A stretch of 46,167 bases of DNA from Acaricomes phytoseiuli DSM 14247 (GTDB taxonomy: Bacteria; Actinomycetota; Actinomycetes; Actinomycetales; Micrococcaceae). The notes below the pieces were generated by a model. The model was given only the letters and a program-made list of their open reading frames with translations. It had not been told where the DNA came from and ran no database searches. The translations under genes and the position numbers were made by a program. The stretch is from contig NZ_AQXM01000047.1 in NCBI RefSeq assembly GCF_000376245.1, forward strand, positions 1 to 46,167, in the 5' to 3' direction. This document shows positions 7,420-14,976 of this stretch, one piece after another (the stretch's first letter is position 1; the number at the start of each line of letters is the position of its first letter).

Positions 7420-7441
7420 ACGTATCGAAACCTCGATACGT
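7420..7441. promoter_or_regulatory. Inverted repeat between murG' and alr (candidate operator)
   Basis: ACGTATCGA (7420-7428) and TCGATACGT (7433-7441) are perfect inverted repeats separated by AACC. The repeat lies in the short divergent intergenic region, 33 bases before the alr start. The 9-4-9 layout fits a dimeric repressor site. No regulator gene is present in the island itself. Confidence 0.5.
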
Positions 7442-7474
7442 TAAGAAAACACTGCGACTGCTTAACTGCAGACT

Positions 7475-8626
7475 ATGCGTACACCGGCTTCTGAACTCAT
7501 TATTCACGATGACGCCATCCGAGCGAATACAGCGCGGTTCCACGCTCTATCACATGGACGACTCATGGCCGTGGTCAAAGCAGATGCTTTCGGTCACGGC
7601 GACATCGTTCCCTCTGTACTTCAGTCGGGAGCAGACTCGATCGGCGTGACGAGCATCGAAGAAGCGCTCCGGCTGCGCGGGCAGGGCATCAGTGCTCCGA
7701 TTCTGAGCTGGCTGAACACACCGGAGAGCGATTTTGCCTCGGCCTTGCGAGCAAATATCGATCTCGCCGTGCCGAATGGAGAGCTACTGTACGCCGTCGC
7801 GCGAGCGGCGCACACGGAGGGAACGACTGCGCGGGTACACCTACACATCGACGTCGGCACCGGGCGTGATGGGTGCCCGGCACGCGATTGGGCGAATCTA
7901 TGTGCTCTCGCCCGGCAGTACGAGGCTGCCCTTACGGTTCGGGTGGTCGGGATCATGGGGCACATGTCGTGTGCCGATGACCCTACGAACGGACAGAACA
8001 TGCGCGAGCGCCTCGTCTTCCAGAACGCGATCCGGACAGCGCGCCGAGGTGCGCTGAATCCTTCGCATCTGCATCTAGCGGCGACAGCGGCAACGCTTAC
8101 GGGCGTTGGAGACGGGTTCGGCTTCCATCGGATCGGCGCTGGGCTGTTCGGCATTGACCCATCGCATACGATCGACGATCTACGACCAGCGCTCACCTTG
8201 ACATCGACGGTCGTGTCCGCCCATGAGGTACCTGCGGGAACCGGTGTCGGCTACGGTCACGATTTCATCGCCCCAGTCCGCACACACCTGGCGCTCCTGC
8301 CCATCGGTTATGGCGACGGACTACCGCGCGTCGCTTCCGATCATGCGGAGGTGCTCGTACGAGGACGACGCAGACCGCTGGTCGGACGATTCTCGATGGA
8401 CATGGTTGTCGTCGACACTGGCGACATGCTTCTCAACCCGGGCGAGCACGTTACGATCTTCGGCCCGAGAGCACGGGGCGAGCCGACGGTCGCCGAGTGG
8501 GCTGGGTGGTCACGCACCATCGAACATGAAATCGTCACCCGCGTCGGAGCACGCACGTCTCGCATCCGCCGGTCCGTCGATACGACAACCTGTAGATCCC
8601 ACCAAGACACTGGAGAAGCCGCATGA
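7475..8626 (+). CDS. alr: Alanine racemase-like PLP enzyme with an altered substrate gate
   Basis: 383-residue fold-type III racemase. It has the PLP-binding Lys35 in AVVKADAFGHG, Arg131 in IDVGTGRDG, Arg219 in FHRIGAGLFG (PLP pyridine contact), the catalytic Tyr260 in GVGYGHDF, and the block VGRFSMDM with Asp309. It should interconvert L- and D-amino acids for peptidoglycan. The C-terminal motif TIEHEIVTRVGAR aligns without gaps to the segment of alanine racemases that normally reads T-I-x-Y-E. The Tyr there (Tyr354 in the Geobacillus enzyme), which limits side-chain size, is His351 here. VanT serine racemases have Asn at this place. Overlaps ddl by ATGA. The Shine-Dalgarno sequence is weak. 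This is likely a second, accessory racemase rather than the housekeeping one. Confidence 0.85.
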   Translation: MRTPASELIIHDDAIRANTARFHALSHGRLMAVVKADAFGHGDIVPSVLQSGADSIGVTSIEEALRLRGQGISAPILSWLNTPESDFASALRANIDLAVPNGELLYAVARAAHTEGTTARVHLHIDVGTGRDGCPARDWANLCALARQYEAALTVRVVGIMGHMSCADDPTNGQNMRERLVFQNAIRTARRGALNPSHLHLAATAATLTGVGDGFGFHRIGAGLFGIDPSHTIDDLRPALTLTSTVVSAHEVPAGTGVGYGHDFIAPVRTHLALLPIGYGDGLPRVASDHAEVLVRGRRRPLVGRFSMDMVVVDTGDMLLNPGEHVTIFGPRARGEPTVAEWAGWSRTIEHEIVTRVGARTSRIRRSVDTTTCRSHQDTGEAA

Positions 8627-9591
8627 CAAAACCACAATGCCGCCGGATTGCTGTTATTGGTGGTGGGGCCAACGACGAGCACGCGATTTCGCTCGCTTCT
8701 GCGTCCGCTATCGTCCGAGCCCTCCGAGCGGTCCCGGGGCACACCGCAGTTCCGCTCACCATCGGTATGAACGGTGGATGGTTCGACGAGGCCGGGGTCT
8801 CATTGCCCGCGCATCAAGCAGTGAAGGTACTCACCAGCTGTGACGCCGCCTTTCCTGCACTGCACGGTGTTCACGGCGAGGATGGAGCAATCGCGGGGTT
8901 CCTCGACCTCTGCGGCGTGCCGTTCGTCGGATCGCCTGTGCGAGCTGGGGCACTCGGCATGGATAAGCATGCGACGAAACTGATTGCACGATCACTCGGC
9001 ATTCTGACAGCAAATGCCTATCCGGTCGAAACACCCTCTGATGCAGCGGTGCACGACCTTAAGCCACCGTTCGTCGTGAAGCCGTCCAACGGTGGATCCA
9101 GCAACGGTGTTTTCGTCGTCACCAAAGTCGATGGCATTCACCATGCTGTGCGCCGCGCTCGGGAATTCGGGGATCCGGTACTAATCGAAGAGTATGTCTC
9201 CGGCCGAGAGGTCGACATCGCAGTATTCCGCGACAGACATGGCGAGTTCCGTATTGGGGCCAGTCTTGCAATTGGAGTTGCGACGGGAAGTGTGTTCGGC
9301 ACCTCCGAGAAATATGACGGCAGTGCACGATTCACGGTACCGGCGCCGATCGACCGCGACAATGAAGCAAAGATCCGTGCCGCCGCCGTTGCACTGTACG
9401 AGGCGCTTGGGTGCGCCGGGGTCGCCCGTTTCGACTTTTTCGTCACCGATCACGGGCCTGTACTCAACGAGGTGAACACGGCCCCGGGCATGACCGAGTG
9501 CTCTCAGGTTCCGCTAATGTATGCCGCGATCGGTCTCGACTACGCGGCATTGATCGCCGAGCTCCTCGATGCGGTCATCACCAAGCCCTGA
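8623..9591 (+). CDS. ddl: D-alanine--D-alanine ligase-like ATP-grasp enzyme with unusual acceptor subsite
   Basis: 322-residue ATP-grasp ligase. Motifs: Glu19 in DEHAISL, HGVHGEDGAIAGF (81-93), GMDKHATKL, the ATP loop FVVKPSNGGSSNGV (150-163), and metal ligands Asp271, Glu283 and Asn285 in FDFFVTDHG..LNEVNT. The omega loop holds Lys230-Tyr231 (SEKYDGSA), as in D-Ala-D-Ala and D-Ala-D-Ser ligases and unlike VanA-type D-Ala-D-Lac enzymes. The acceptor-site segment reads PGMTECSQVP where Ddl enzymes usually have PGxTxHS(L/M/R)xP, so the His-Ser-Leu positions (280-282 in E. coli DdlB) are Cys293-Ser294-Gln295. The second substrate may therefore not be D-Ala. Translationally coupled to the racemase by a 4-base overlap. 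VanX, VanXY or VanH genes are absent. Confidence 0.85.
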   Translation: MTKPQCRRIAVIGGGANDEHAISLASASAIVRALRAVPGHTAVPLTIGMNGGWFDEAGVSLPAHQAVKVLTSCDAAFPALHGVHGEDGAIAGFLDLCGVPFVGSPVRAGALGMDKHATKLIARSLGILTANAYPVETPSDAAVHDLKPPFVVKPSNGGSSNGVFVVTKVDGIHHAVRRAREFGDPVLIEEYVSGREVDIAVFRDRHGEFRIGASLAIGVATGSVFGTSEKYDGSARFTVPAPIDRDNEAKIRAAAVALYEALGCAGVARFDFFVTDHGPVLNEVNTAPGMTECSQVPLMYAAIGLDYAALIAELLDAVITKP

Positions 9592-9933
9592 ACGGTGCGC
9601 TAGGCGTGATTACCTCAGAGAACAGCCCTACGCCTCGGCTCGTATAGGCGGGCTCGATCCGGGTATTAATTGTTCCATCGTGTTCTGGCACGCGGTTGTT
9701 AAGACCTGCATGGGGATCGACTAGCGAATCGGTACCCCGGCCCCAGCGAATAGGGACTGGTTGCCCGCTTCACCTAGCCGGTGAGGATGCCGCTCTTCTC
9801 ACTCTTTTCGGTTTGCTTCGCCGCCCACGGCAAGCTCCGACTCCTCGAACGCTTCCTCCCGCACATCGCAAGAGTCCTCGGAATCAACAGCTGACCGACT
9901 GTAATTTAACGACGCGAAGACAACGCCACTAAA

Positions 9934-10009
9934 CATGAACGCTCGCAGAAGTCGAGCCTGGCCCGCAAGTTCAGCATCAGCCGCGAAAACCCTCTACCTG
10001 TACCTCAAA
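9934..10009 (+). pseudogene. Serine recombinase/resolvase C-terminal HTH remnant
   Basis: The frame reading HERSQKSSLARKFSISRE continues, after removal of one extra A in the AAAA run at 9987-9990, as TLYLYLK. Joined, SLARKFSISRETLYLYLK is the typical C-terminal helix-turn-helix of resolvase/invertase-type serine recombinases. Upstream the frame extends only to a TAA at 9907-9909. The catalytic domain with its active-site Ser is missing, so this is a dead fragment. Confidence 0.6.
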
Positions 10010-10110
10010 ACGCACACCACAAATTTGGCGCTCATGACACGCTCAGGAGAACCGGGCCAAGGCGACAGTCTCCCTGATCGCCGGGCGCGCTTGCGGAAGC
10101 CAGTGGCACA

Positions 10111-10257
10111 GTGACCCGGCAACGGGTTGCCGAGATCACCGGCACCGCGGTGTATCTCATCTCCGGCAGCACTTCGCGTCAGGAGCTGCACCGGGCGGTT
10201 GCCGGGCTCCGGGAAGCGCTAACGGGCCCTGATGCCTTCTGCGCACATGGCGCATAA
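10111..10257 (+). other. Short orphan reading frame, possible 3' remnant of an unknown gene
   Basis: A GTG-started frame of 48 codons (TRQRVAEITGTAVYLISGS.. to ..AFCAHGA) that has actinobacterial codon use but no recognisable family and no Shine-Dalgarno sequence. It may be the tail of a gene lost upstream. I do not assign a function. Confidence 0.25.
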
Positions 10258-10294
10258 GGCGAGCCCCTGCCCGGGGCGACGCGGAAGGTGCTAA

Positions 10295-10954
10295 TTAATT
10301 CTGCTGCCCCGGAGCTCTGATGACCCCACGCTGAACTGCCGCAGCGATAGCCGCAGTGCGGTTCTCCACCCCCAGCTTGGCGTAGATGTGCACCAGATGG
10401 GTCTTCACCGTGGCTTCGGAGACGAAAAGCTGTTTCGCCATTGTCCTGTTGGAGAGCCCGGTGGACAGCAGCTCCAACAGCTGGACCTCACGCGAGGTGA
10501 GGCTATGTGATGGATTGCTGACCCGGTTCATAAGCAGCGCCGCCACTCTAGGGGCCAGCGCGGTATTGCCTGCGGCCGCGGAGACCACGGCTTGATGGAT
10601 CTGCTCCGGCGGCGCGTCCTTGAGCATGTAGCCACTGGCTCCTGCCGCAACTGCGGCCAAAATATCCGCGTCGGTGTCATAGGTCGTCAGGATCAGCACC
10701 GGCGGCGGCTGCTCCATCAGCTTGATCTGGGCCGTAGCCGTGGTTCCGTTCATGCCGGAGCCCATCTGCAGATCCATGAGCACCACATCCGCCGGGGTGC
10801 CGGTGGTCTGCAGGCGTTTTAGCTCTTTGAGCGCAGCGTCTCCGTCAGCTGCTTCGGCGATCACGGCGATATCCTCAAAATCGGTCAGCATCGCCCGCAA
10901 ACCGGCCCTGACCACGGGATGGTCGTCCACTAAGAGAACGCGGATCTCACTCAT
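10295..10954 (-). CDS. NarL/LuxR-type response regulator
   Basis: 219 residues. The receiver domain (1-120) has the acidic pocket LLVDDHP (Asp10-Asp11) and the phospho-acceptor Asp61 in VVLMDLQMG. The C-terminal LuxR-type helix-turn-helix (about 150-210) reads LTSREVQLLELLSTGLSN..TVKTHLVHIYAKLGVENRTA. Its start overlaps the end of the sensor kinase gene by 8 bases, so the two form a two-component operon. The regulator probably binds the perfect palindrome between this operon and the divergent ABC transporter and controls both. NarL-type regulators beside FtsX-type exporters commonly respond to cell-envelope or antibiotic stress; the inducer here is unknown. Confidence 0.92.
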   Translation of the reverse strand: MSEIRVLLVDDHPVVRAGLRAMLTDFEDIAVIAEAADGDAALKELKRLQTTGTPADVVLMDLQMGSGMNGTTATAQIKLMEQPPPVLILTTYDTDADILAAVAAGASGYMLKDAPPEQIHQAVVSAAAGNTALAPRVAALLMNRVSNPSHSLTSREVQLLELLSTGLSNRTMAKQLFVSEATVKTHLVHIYAKLGVENRTAAIAAAVQRGVIRAPGQQN

Positions 10955-12233
10955 GCTGCGGGGTTCCTTCCTGGGCGGCGGTCAAGGGCAGGCTGATCCC
11001 GACCACAGTGCCCTCGCCCGGGGCAGACTCGAGATCCAAAGATCCTTGCAGCGCTGCCACCCGCTCTTGCAGGGACCGGATGCCGAACCCGCTGCCGTCA
11101 CTGCGCTGCTCGAGCCCAGGCAGCTGATTGAGATCGAAGCCGCGGCCGTCATCGTAAATATCTAGGGTAACCTCGCTTTCAAGAAATGCGAGGGTGACAA
11201 CGGCGGTACTGGCCCCGGCATGCTCGCTGATGTTGGCCAGGCTTGCCTGGGCCGCCCGGAACAAAGTGATCTGATGAGTTTGCGAGAGCTCAGCGGCTTC
11301 GCCATCGAGTTGGAATCGGCAGCGCAGCTCGAGCCCCTGCGCCGCAGCACTGGTCTCTGTCTCCGCGCAGAGTTTTCTGAGGCTTTCTGCCAATGGGGCC
11401 TGCTGAAGCTGCGGGGAGGCGAGCCCTCGGACGAAGCTTCGAGCCTCGCCCAGGTTCTCTGCGGCGGTCCGCTGCACTGTGGCCAGCCGCTCGGCTGCTG
11501 TACCGGTGTCACCGCCCAAAAGAGACCGCTCCGCGGCACGGGCCATTAGCACGATGCTGGAGAATCCCTGGGCCAGGGTGTCATGGATCTCCCTGGCCAA
11601 CCGCTCGCGCTCGGCGAGCACCCCGGCACGATGCTGGGATTCCGCAAGTTTCGCACGGGTGCGTCTCAGCTCGTCAGCAGCTCGGCGCTGCTGCTCCGCT
11701 TCCCGGTAGAGCCCTTGATACGCGAGTCCCGTCACCACGGAAAACGCCGCCCCGAGCACGGGGCCGAGGATGAGCGCGAGCGATGGCTCCGAGGCCCCGG
11801 AAGCCGTCCAGAGCGCCAGGATGACCGCAGCCGTCATGGCGGCGATCGTCACCAGGGCAACCCGCCGGGGCAGCAGATGCAGGTGCAGGAAGAAAAAAGG
11901 GAAGGCCAGCCAGGCAAAATCAGCGCTGCCGATCAGCAGGACGGCCCAAAGCGCGGTGATCAGCCCGAGCCACAGCACCCCGTAGCGTCGCGGATCGGGC
12001 CGATTGCTATCAGCGGCGAAGCGCTTCTCCACAATGGTCCCGGCGAGGTAGGCCCCTGCCAGTAGCAAAGCAACTCCCAGGAGGAGATAGGAGCGCGTCT
12101 CATCCCCGGCTGAGGCCAGCAGCCTCATCACAGAAACGCCGAGCAGCAGGGCGAAGCCGACGTGCAGCGCGACTCTGAGCGCGCGCAAGATGGCGGCGGT
12201 GGACAGGCCCCTTTCAGCTTCTGCGGCAGGCAT
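10947..12233 (-). CDS. DesK/NarX-type sensor histidine kinase (HisKA_3)
   Basis: 428 residues. The N-terminal 175 residues hold about five or six predicted membrane segments (for example ALHVGFALLLGVSVMRLLA, SYLLLGVALLLAGAYLAG, LGLITALWAVLLIG), with no large extracellular loop, so sensing is probably within the membrane. A coiled-coil linker (175-208) leads to the HisKA_3 dimerisation helix ERERLAREIHDTLAQG with phospho-acceptor His217. A HATPase domain follows (IYDDGRGFDLNQL, GSGFGIRSLQERV). This is the intramembrane-sensing kinase type often linked to ABC exporters. First gene of the two-gene operon, divergent from the transporter. Confidence 0.92.
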   Translation of the reverse strand: MPAAEAERGLSTAAILRALRVALHVGFALLLGVSVMRLLASAGDETRSYLLLGVALLLAGAYLAGTIVEKRFAADSNRPDPRRYGVLWLGLITALWAVLLIGSADFAWLAFPFFFLHLHLLPRRVALVTIAAMTAAVILALWTASGASEPSLALILGPVLGAAFSVVTGLAYQGLYREAEQQRRAADELRRTRAKLAESQHRAGVLAERERLAREIHDTLAQGFSSIVLMARAAERSLLGGDTGTAAERLATVQRTAAENLGEARSFVRGLASPQLQQAPLAESLRKLCAETETSAAAQGLELRCRFQLDGEAAELSQTHQITLFRAAQASLANISEHAGASTAVVTLAFLESEVTLDIYDDGRGFDLNQLPGLEQRSDGSGFGIRSLQERVAALQGSLDLESAPGEGTVVGISLPLTAAQEGTPQHE

Positions 12234-12272
12234 CAGATCAGCTTACTCGGATTCGGCAGGAGTCAGCCTCAA

Positions 12273-12304
12273 CCGAAAGGTTGATCCCGGGATCAACCTT
12301 TCGG
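12273..12304. promoter_or_regulatory. Perfect 32-bp palindrome between two-component system and ABC exporter
   Basis: The half-site CCGAAAGGTTGATCCC (12273-12288) is followed immediately by its exact reverse complement (12289-12304). It lies 40 bases upstream of the kinase start and 117 bases upstream of the permease start, between divergent operons, where a terminator would make no sense. The best reading is the binding site of the adjacent NarL-type response regulator, giving coordinate control of both sides. Confidence 0.65.
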
Positions 12305-12420
12305 CCTCCGGGGTTCAACCGCCTGCGCGATGGCGCGGCGGCGTGCCCGCGGCAGAGTGGATATCACGATCAGTGCTCGTGTCATCCGCGAGCCGCATCC
12401 GTACCGAAAGAAGAGTGAAG

Positions 12421-13551
12421 ATGTTCCTTGCTATCCGTGATCTCCGTGCCGCTAAAGGTAGATTCGCCCTGATGGGTGGGGTCGTCGCCTTGATCACCCT
12501 GCTGCTGGTCATGCTCTCCGGGCTGACGGCCGGATTAGGCGATCAGTCCACTTCCGCGATCAATGATCTGGGTGCCCAAGAGCGTGACGGCGAGATCGGC
12601 CGGCCGGTCGATCGCATCGCTTTCGGGGCTCCGGGCGGAGACGTGCCCACCGCGTCTTTCACGGAGAGCACGATCACGGCAGACCAGGTGGCGAGTTGGC
12701 AGGAGCAGCCCGGCGTCCAAAGTGCTGAAGCCCTGGGGATCAGCCAGACCCGTTTCCAGGCACTGGCACAAGATGGCTCAGGCGCCGGAACCACCAACGT
12801 CGCGGTCTTTGGCGTTGCACCGGAGGGCGAATTGGCCCCTGCGGGGCTCGCTTCAGGCGATGTCGTGATCGGGGAGAGCGTTGCTGAGGCACTAGCGCTC
12901 ACCGCAGGCGATAAGGTTAGCGTCGGCGGCAAAGAGCTGACCATCAGCGCTGTCATAGCAGACCAGTGGTATTCCCATACCAGTGTCGTCTGGGCCTCTT
13001 CAGCCGACTGGGTCGAGCTTTCGCATCTGTCCGATCCGGGGCAGGTCGGCACTGTTGCAGCCATCACCTATCAGGATCGCGCCTCCGTCGATACCGCTGC
13101 AGCGGATGCTGCCGCCGGCACGGTCAGCGCCTCGCGCACCGGCTCTTTCCAGGCGCTGGCTTCTTTTTCGAGTGAGAATGGCTCCCTGATGCTCATGCAG
13201 ACGTTCCTCTACGGGATCTCCGCCTTGGTCATCGTCGCCTTCCTCACGGTCTGGACGATTCAGCGAACCCGCGATATCGCCGTGCTCAAGGCGATCGGCG
13301 GCTCCAATCGGTACATCCTGCGCGACGCCATCACGCAAGCTGCCCTAGTGCTTCTGGCCGGGGCCGGGGTAGGCGGCGTCATCGGCATCGTAGGCGGCTC
13401 CTTCGCCGCGCAGGCCGTCCCTTTCCTCAACGATCCGGCGACGACCCTCCTGCCGGTGCTGGGGATCATTCTGCTTGGCTTAGCGGGTGCAGCCCTTGCT
13501 GTCCGGCGGGTCACCAAGATCGACGCGCTCATCGCGCTCGGCGGCAACTGA
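12421..13551 (+). CDS. FtsX-family ABC transporter permease
   Basis: 376 residues with the MacB/LolC/FtsX layout: a first membrane helix near the N terminus (FALMGGVVALITLLLVML), a large extracytoplasmic domain (about 50-260), and three further helices at the C terminus (FLYGISALVIVAFLTVW, ALVLLAGAGVGGVIGIVGG, LLPVLGIILLGLAGAALAV). TIQRTRDIAVLKAIGGSN after helix 2 is the usual FtsX-family coupling region. The ATG at 12421 follows AGAAGAG; upstream frames in this region lack family features. It pairs with the ATPase 25 bases downstream. Probably exports a peptide or lipophilic drug, or transmits force to the envelope; the substrate is unknown. Confidence 0.9.
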   Translation: MFLAIRDLRAAKGRFALMGGVVALITLLLVMLSGLTAGLGDQSTSAINDLGAQERDGEIGRPVDRIAFGAPGGDVPTASFTESTITADQVASWQEQPGVQSAEALGISQTRFQALAQDGSGAGTTNVAVFGVAPEGELAPAGLASGDVVIGESVAEALALTAGDKVSVGGKELTISAVIADQWYSHTSVVWASSADWVELSHLSDPGQVGTVAAITYQDRASVDTAAADAAAGTVSASRTGSFQALASFSSENGSLMLMQTFLYGISALVIVAFLTVWTIQRTRDIAVLKAIGGSNRYILRDAITQAALVLLAGAGVGGVIGIVGGSFAAQAVPFLNDPATTLLPVLGIILLGLAGAALAVRRVTKIDALIALGGN

Positions 13552-13576
13552 ACTTCTTCAGAAAGGAAACAATCCC

Positions 13577-14296
13577 ATGTCCATCACTGCGCAGCCCCTG
13601 CTCGAGCTCATCGATGTCACCCTCGAATACCCGGACGGTGAGGGGACGGTCAAGGCGCTCGACGCCGTGGATCTCAGCGTAAAGGCAGGCCAGATGCTAT
13701 CTCTGGTAGGCCCTTCCGGATCCGGCAAGTCGAGCCTTCTGGCGGTAGCGGCAACACTCGTGCGGCCCACGGCCGGGCAGGTGCTGATCGACGGCACCGA
13801 TGTGGTCGGCCTCAGCGATAAAGCGCTGACCGCATTGCGGCGCGAGAAAGTCGGCATCATTTTCCAGCAGCCCAATCTGCTTGCCTCGCTCAACGCCGCG
13901 GAGCAGCTCATGATCGGCGATCATTTGCGCGGCAAGTCAGTCAAAGCGGCGCGGGCCAAGGCGATGGAACTGCTCGATATCGTCGGCCTCGGCTCCAGCG
14001 CCGGTAAGCGCCCGCATCAGCTGTCCGGCGGCCAGCGTCAGCGGGTCAATATCGCCCGGGCACTCATGGGGGATCCTCGAGTGCTGCTTGTCGATGAGCC
14101 GACTGCCGCCCTGGACCACGAGCGCAGCGATGCCATCGTGCGGCTGCTGCGCCGGGTGACGGATGAGTTCGGGGTGGCCACTGTGATGGTCACTCATGAC
14201 GTCGAATTCGTCACCCTGACTGACGCTACCGCGACCATGCGCGACGGGCGACTGGCCGCTCCTGTGACGGCTGCCGCTGAGCCCTCAGCTGCGTAG
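13577..14296 (+). CDS. ABC transporter ATP-binding protein (MacB/LolD type)
   Basis: 239 residues with all ABC ATPase motifs: Walker A GPSGSGKSS (45-53), Q-loop FQQPNLLASL, signature LSGGQRQRVNIARALMG, Walker B VLLVDEPTAALD, and the switch His in VMVTHDVEF. The start ATG at 13577 follows a GAAAGGA Shine-Dalgarno sequence. Together with the upstream permease it forms an exporter of the type-VII (MacB-like) fold. The gene ends 2 bases before the convergent DUF1684 gene, with no terminator between them. Confidence 0.93.
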   Translation: MSITAQPLLELIDVTLEYPDGEGTVKALDAVDLSVKAGQMLSLVGPSGSGKSSLLAVAATLVRPTAGQVLIDGTDVVGLSDKALTALRREKVGIIFQQPNLLASLNAAEQLMIGDHLRGKSVKAARAKAMELLDIVGLGSSAGKRPHQLSGGQRQRVNIARALMGDPRVLLVDEPTAALDHERSDAIVRLLRRVTDEFGVATVMVTHDVEFVTLTDATATMRDGRLAAPVTAAAEPSAA

Positions 14297-14298
14297 CA

Positions 14299-14976
14299 TC
14301 ACGTCGTGAGCAGGCCGGGGTCGTAGAGTTCCCCTGCCGGGATGGTTTCTGCGAGCCGGTTCGCTGCTCCGGGCAGGGGGCAGGCCCAGGCCGGATCATA
14401 GGCGCAGGAGGGCTGGTAGCAGAAGTTGAAGTCGAGTACCCAGGATTCTCTCTCTGCGGACCCGGGGGTCATTTCTTCCAGAGCCGCCCCTTTGATGCTG
14501 TCCAGCAGGTAACGTCCGCCTCCGTAACTGCCACCCGGCAGGCCTGAGCCGCCGTCCCGCAAGGGCAGGAAGAGGCCGCCTCCGTAACCGCAGTGCCGCC
14601 AGAGAGCCAGCTCGCCAAGTTCCGGGAGGTGCAGTGTGCCCAGCCGCTCCATGTTCGCAATCCCAGCGGTTCCGGTGAGAACTTCCAGCAGCTCGCCGCT
14701 CCCAGCCTCGCTGAACTGGGCTCGGACGCGATACTTCGGATCGCACGGGGCTACCGTGAGCCCCTGGAAATCCTCCTGAGCCGCGTCGGACAACGGTGAG
14801 GCAGGATGTCCGGCGAATAATGCATTCCGGGCCGTCACCCAGTGCTGGTGCGCCGCGGCCGGATCGGCCGGGAGGAGTTCCCTGACCCGCTGATAGATCG
14901 AGAAAACCCTTAACCGCCAATCCGCGGTCTGCTGCGCGGTGAGCAGGGGATCACTGTGCAAGGGGCTGCTCATCAT
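14299..14976 (-). CDS. DUF1684 family protein
   Basis: 225 residues matching the DUF1684 pattern: an N-terminal WRLRVFSIYQ..LFAGHPASPLS segment, a central GGLFLPLRDG..YGGGRYLLD, and the conserved C-terminal block LDFNFCYQPSCAYDPAWACP, followed by NRLAETIPAGE. The biochemical function of the family is not established. Two Cys (in SCAY and ACPL) are in the conserved block. The gene is the last of three overlapping genes (luciferase-like enzyme, MarR regulator, DUF1684) and begins ATGATG across the MarR stop, so it is translationally coupled. Its link to a flavin oxidoreductase and a MarR repressor suggests a role in detoxification or redox chemistry, which is inference. Confidence 0.8.
   Translation of the reverse strand: MMSSPLHSDPLLTAQQTADWRLRVFSIYQRVRELLPADPAAAHQHWVTARNALFAGHPASPLSDAAQEDFQGLTVAPCDPKYRVRAQFSEAGSGELLEVLTGTAGIANMERLGTLHLPELGELALWRHCGYGGGLFLPLRDGGSGLPGGSYGGGRYLLDSIKGAALEEMTPGSAERESWVLDFNFCYQPSCAYDPAWACPLPGAANRLAETIPAGELYDPGLLTT

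Larger units (their letters stand above)
9592..10294. other. Non-coding stretch with gene debris behind the alr-ddl island
   Basis: About 700 bases with no convincing intact gene. It holds a short frame ending GKLRLLERFLPHIARVLGINS near 9788-9891 of unknown origin, a frameshifted piece of a serine recombinase (9934-10009), and a small orphan frame (10111-10257). The content suggests the scar of mobile-element insertion and loss. Confidence 0.55.

Noticed and set aside
7475-9591. A VanA-type D-Ala-D-Lac vancomycin resistance operon
   Set aside because: The ligase omega loop has the Lys-Tyr of non-lactate ligases, and no vanH, vanX, vanR or vanS gene is present.
10263-10277. GCCCC..GGGGC hairpin as a terminator for the response regulator gene
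   Set aside because: The stem is only 5 bp and no T run follows on the minus strand.
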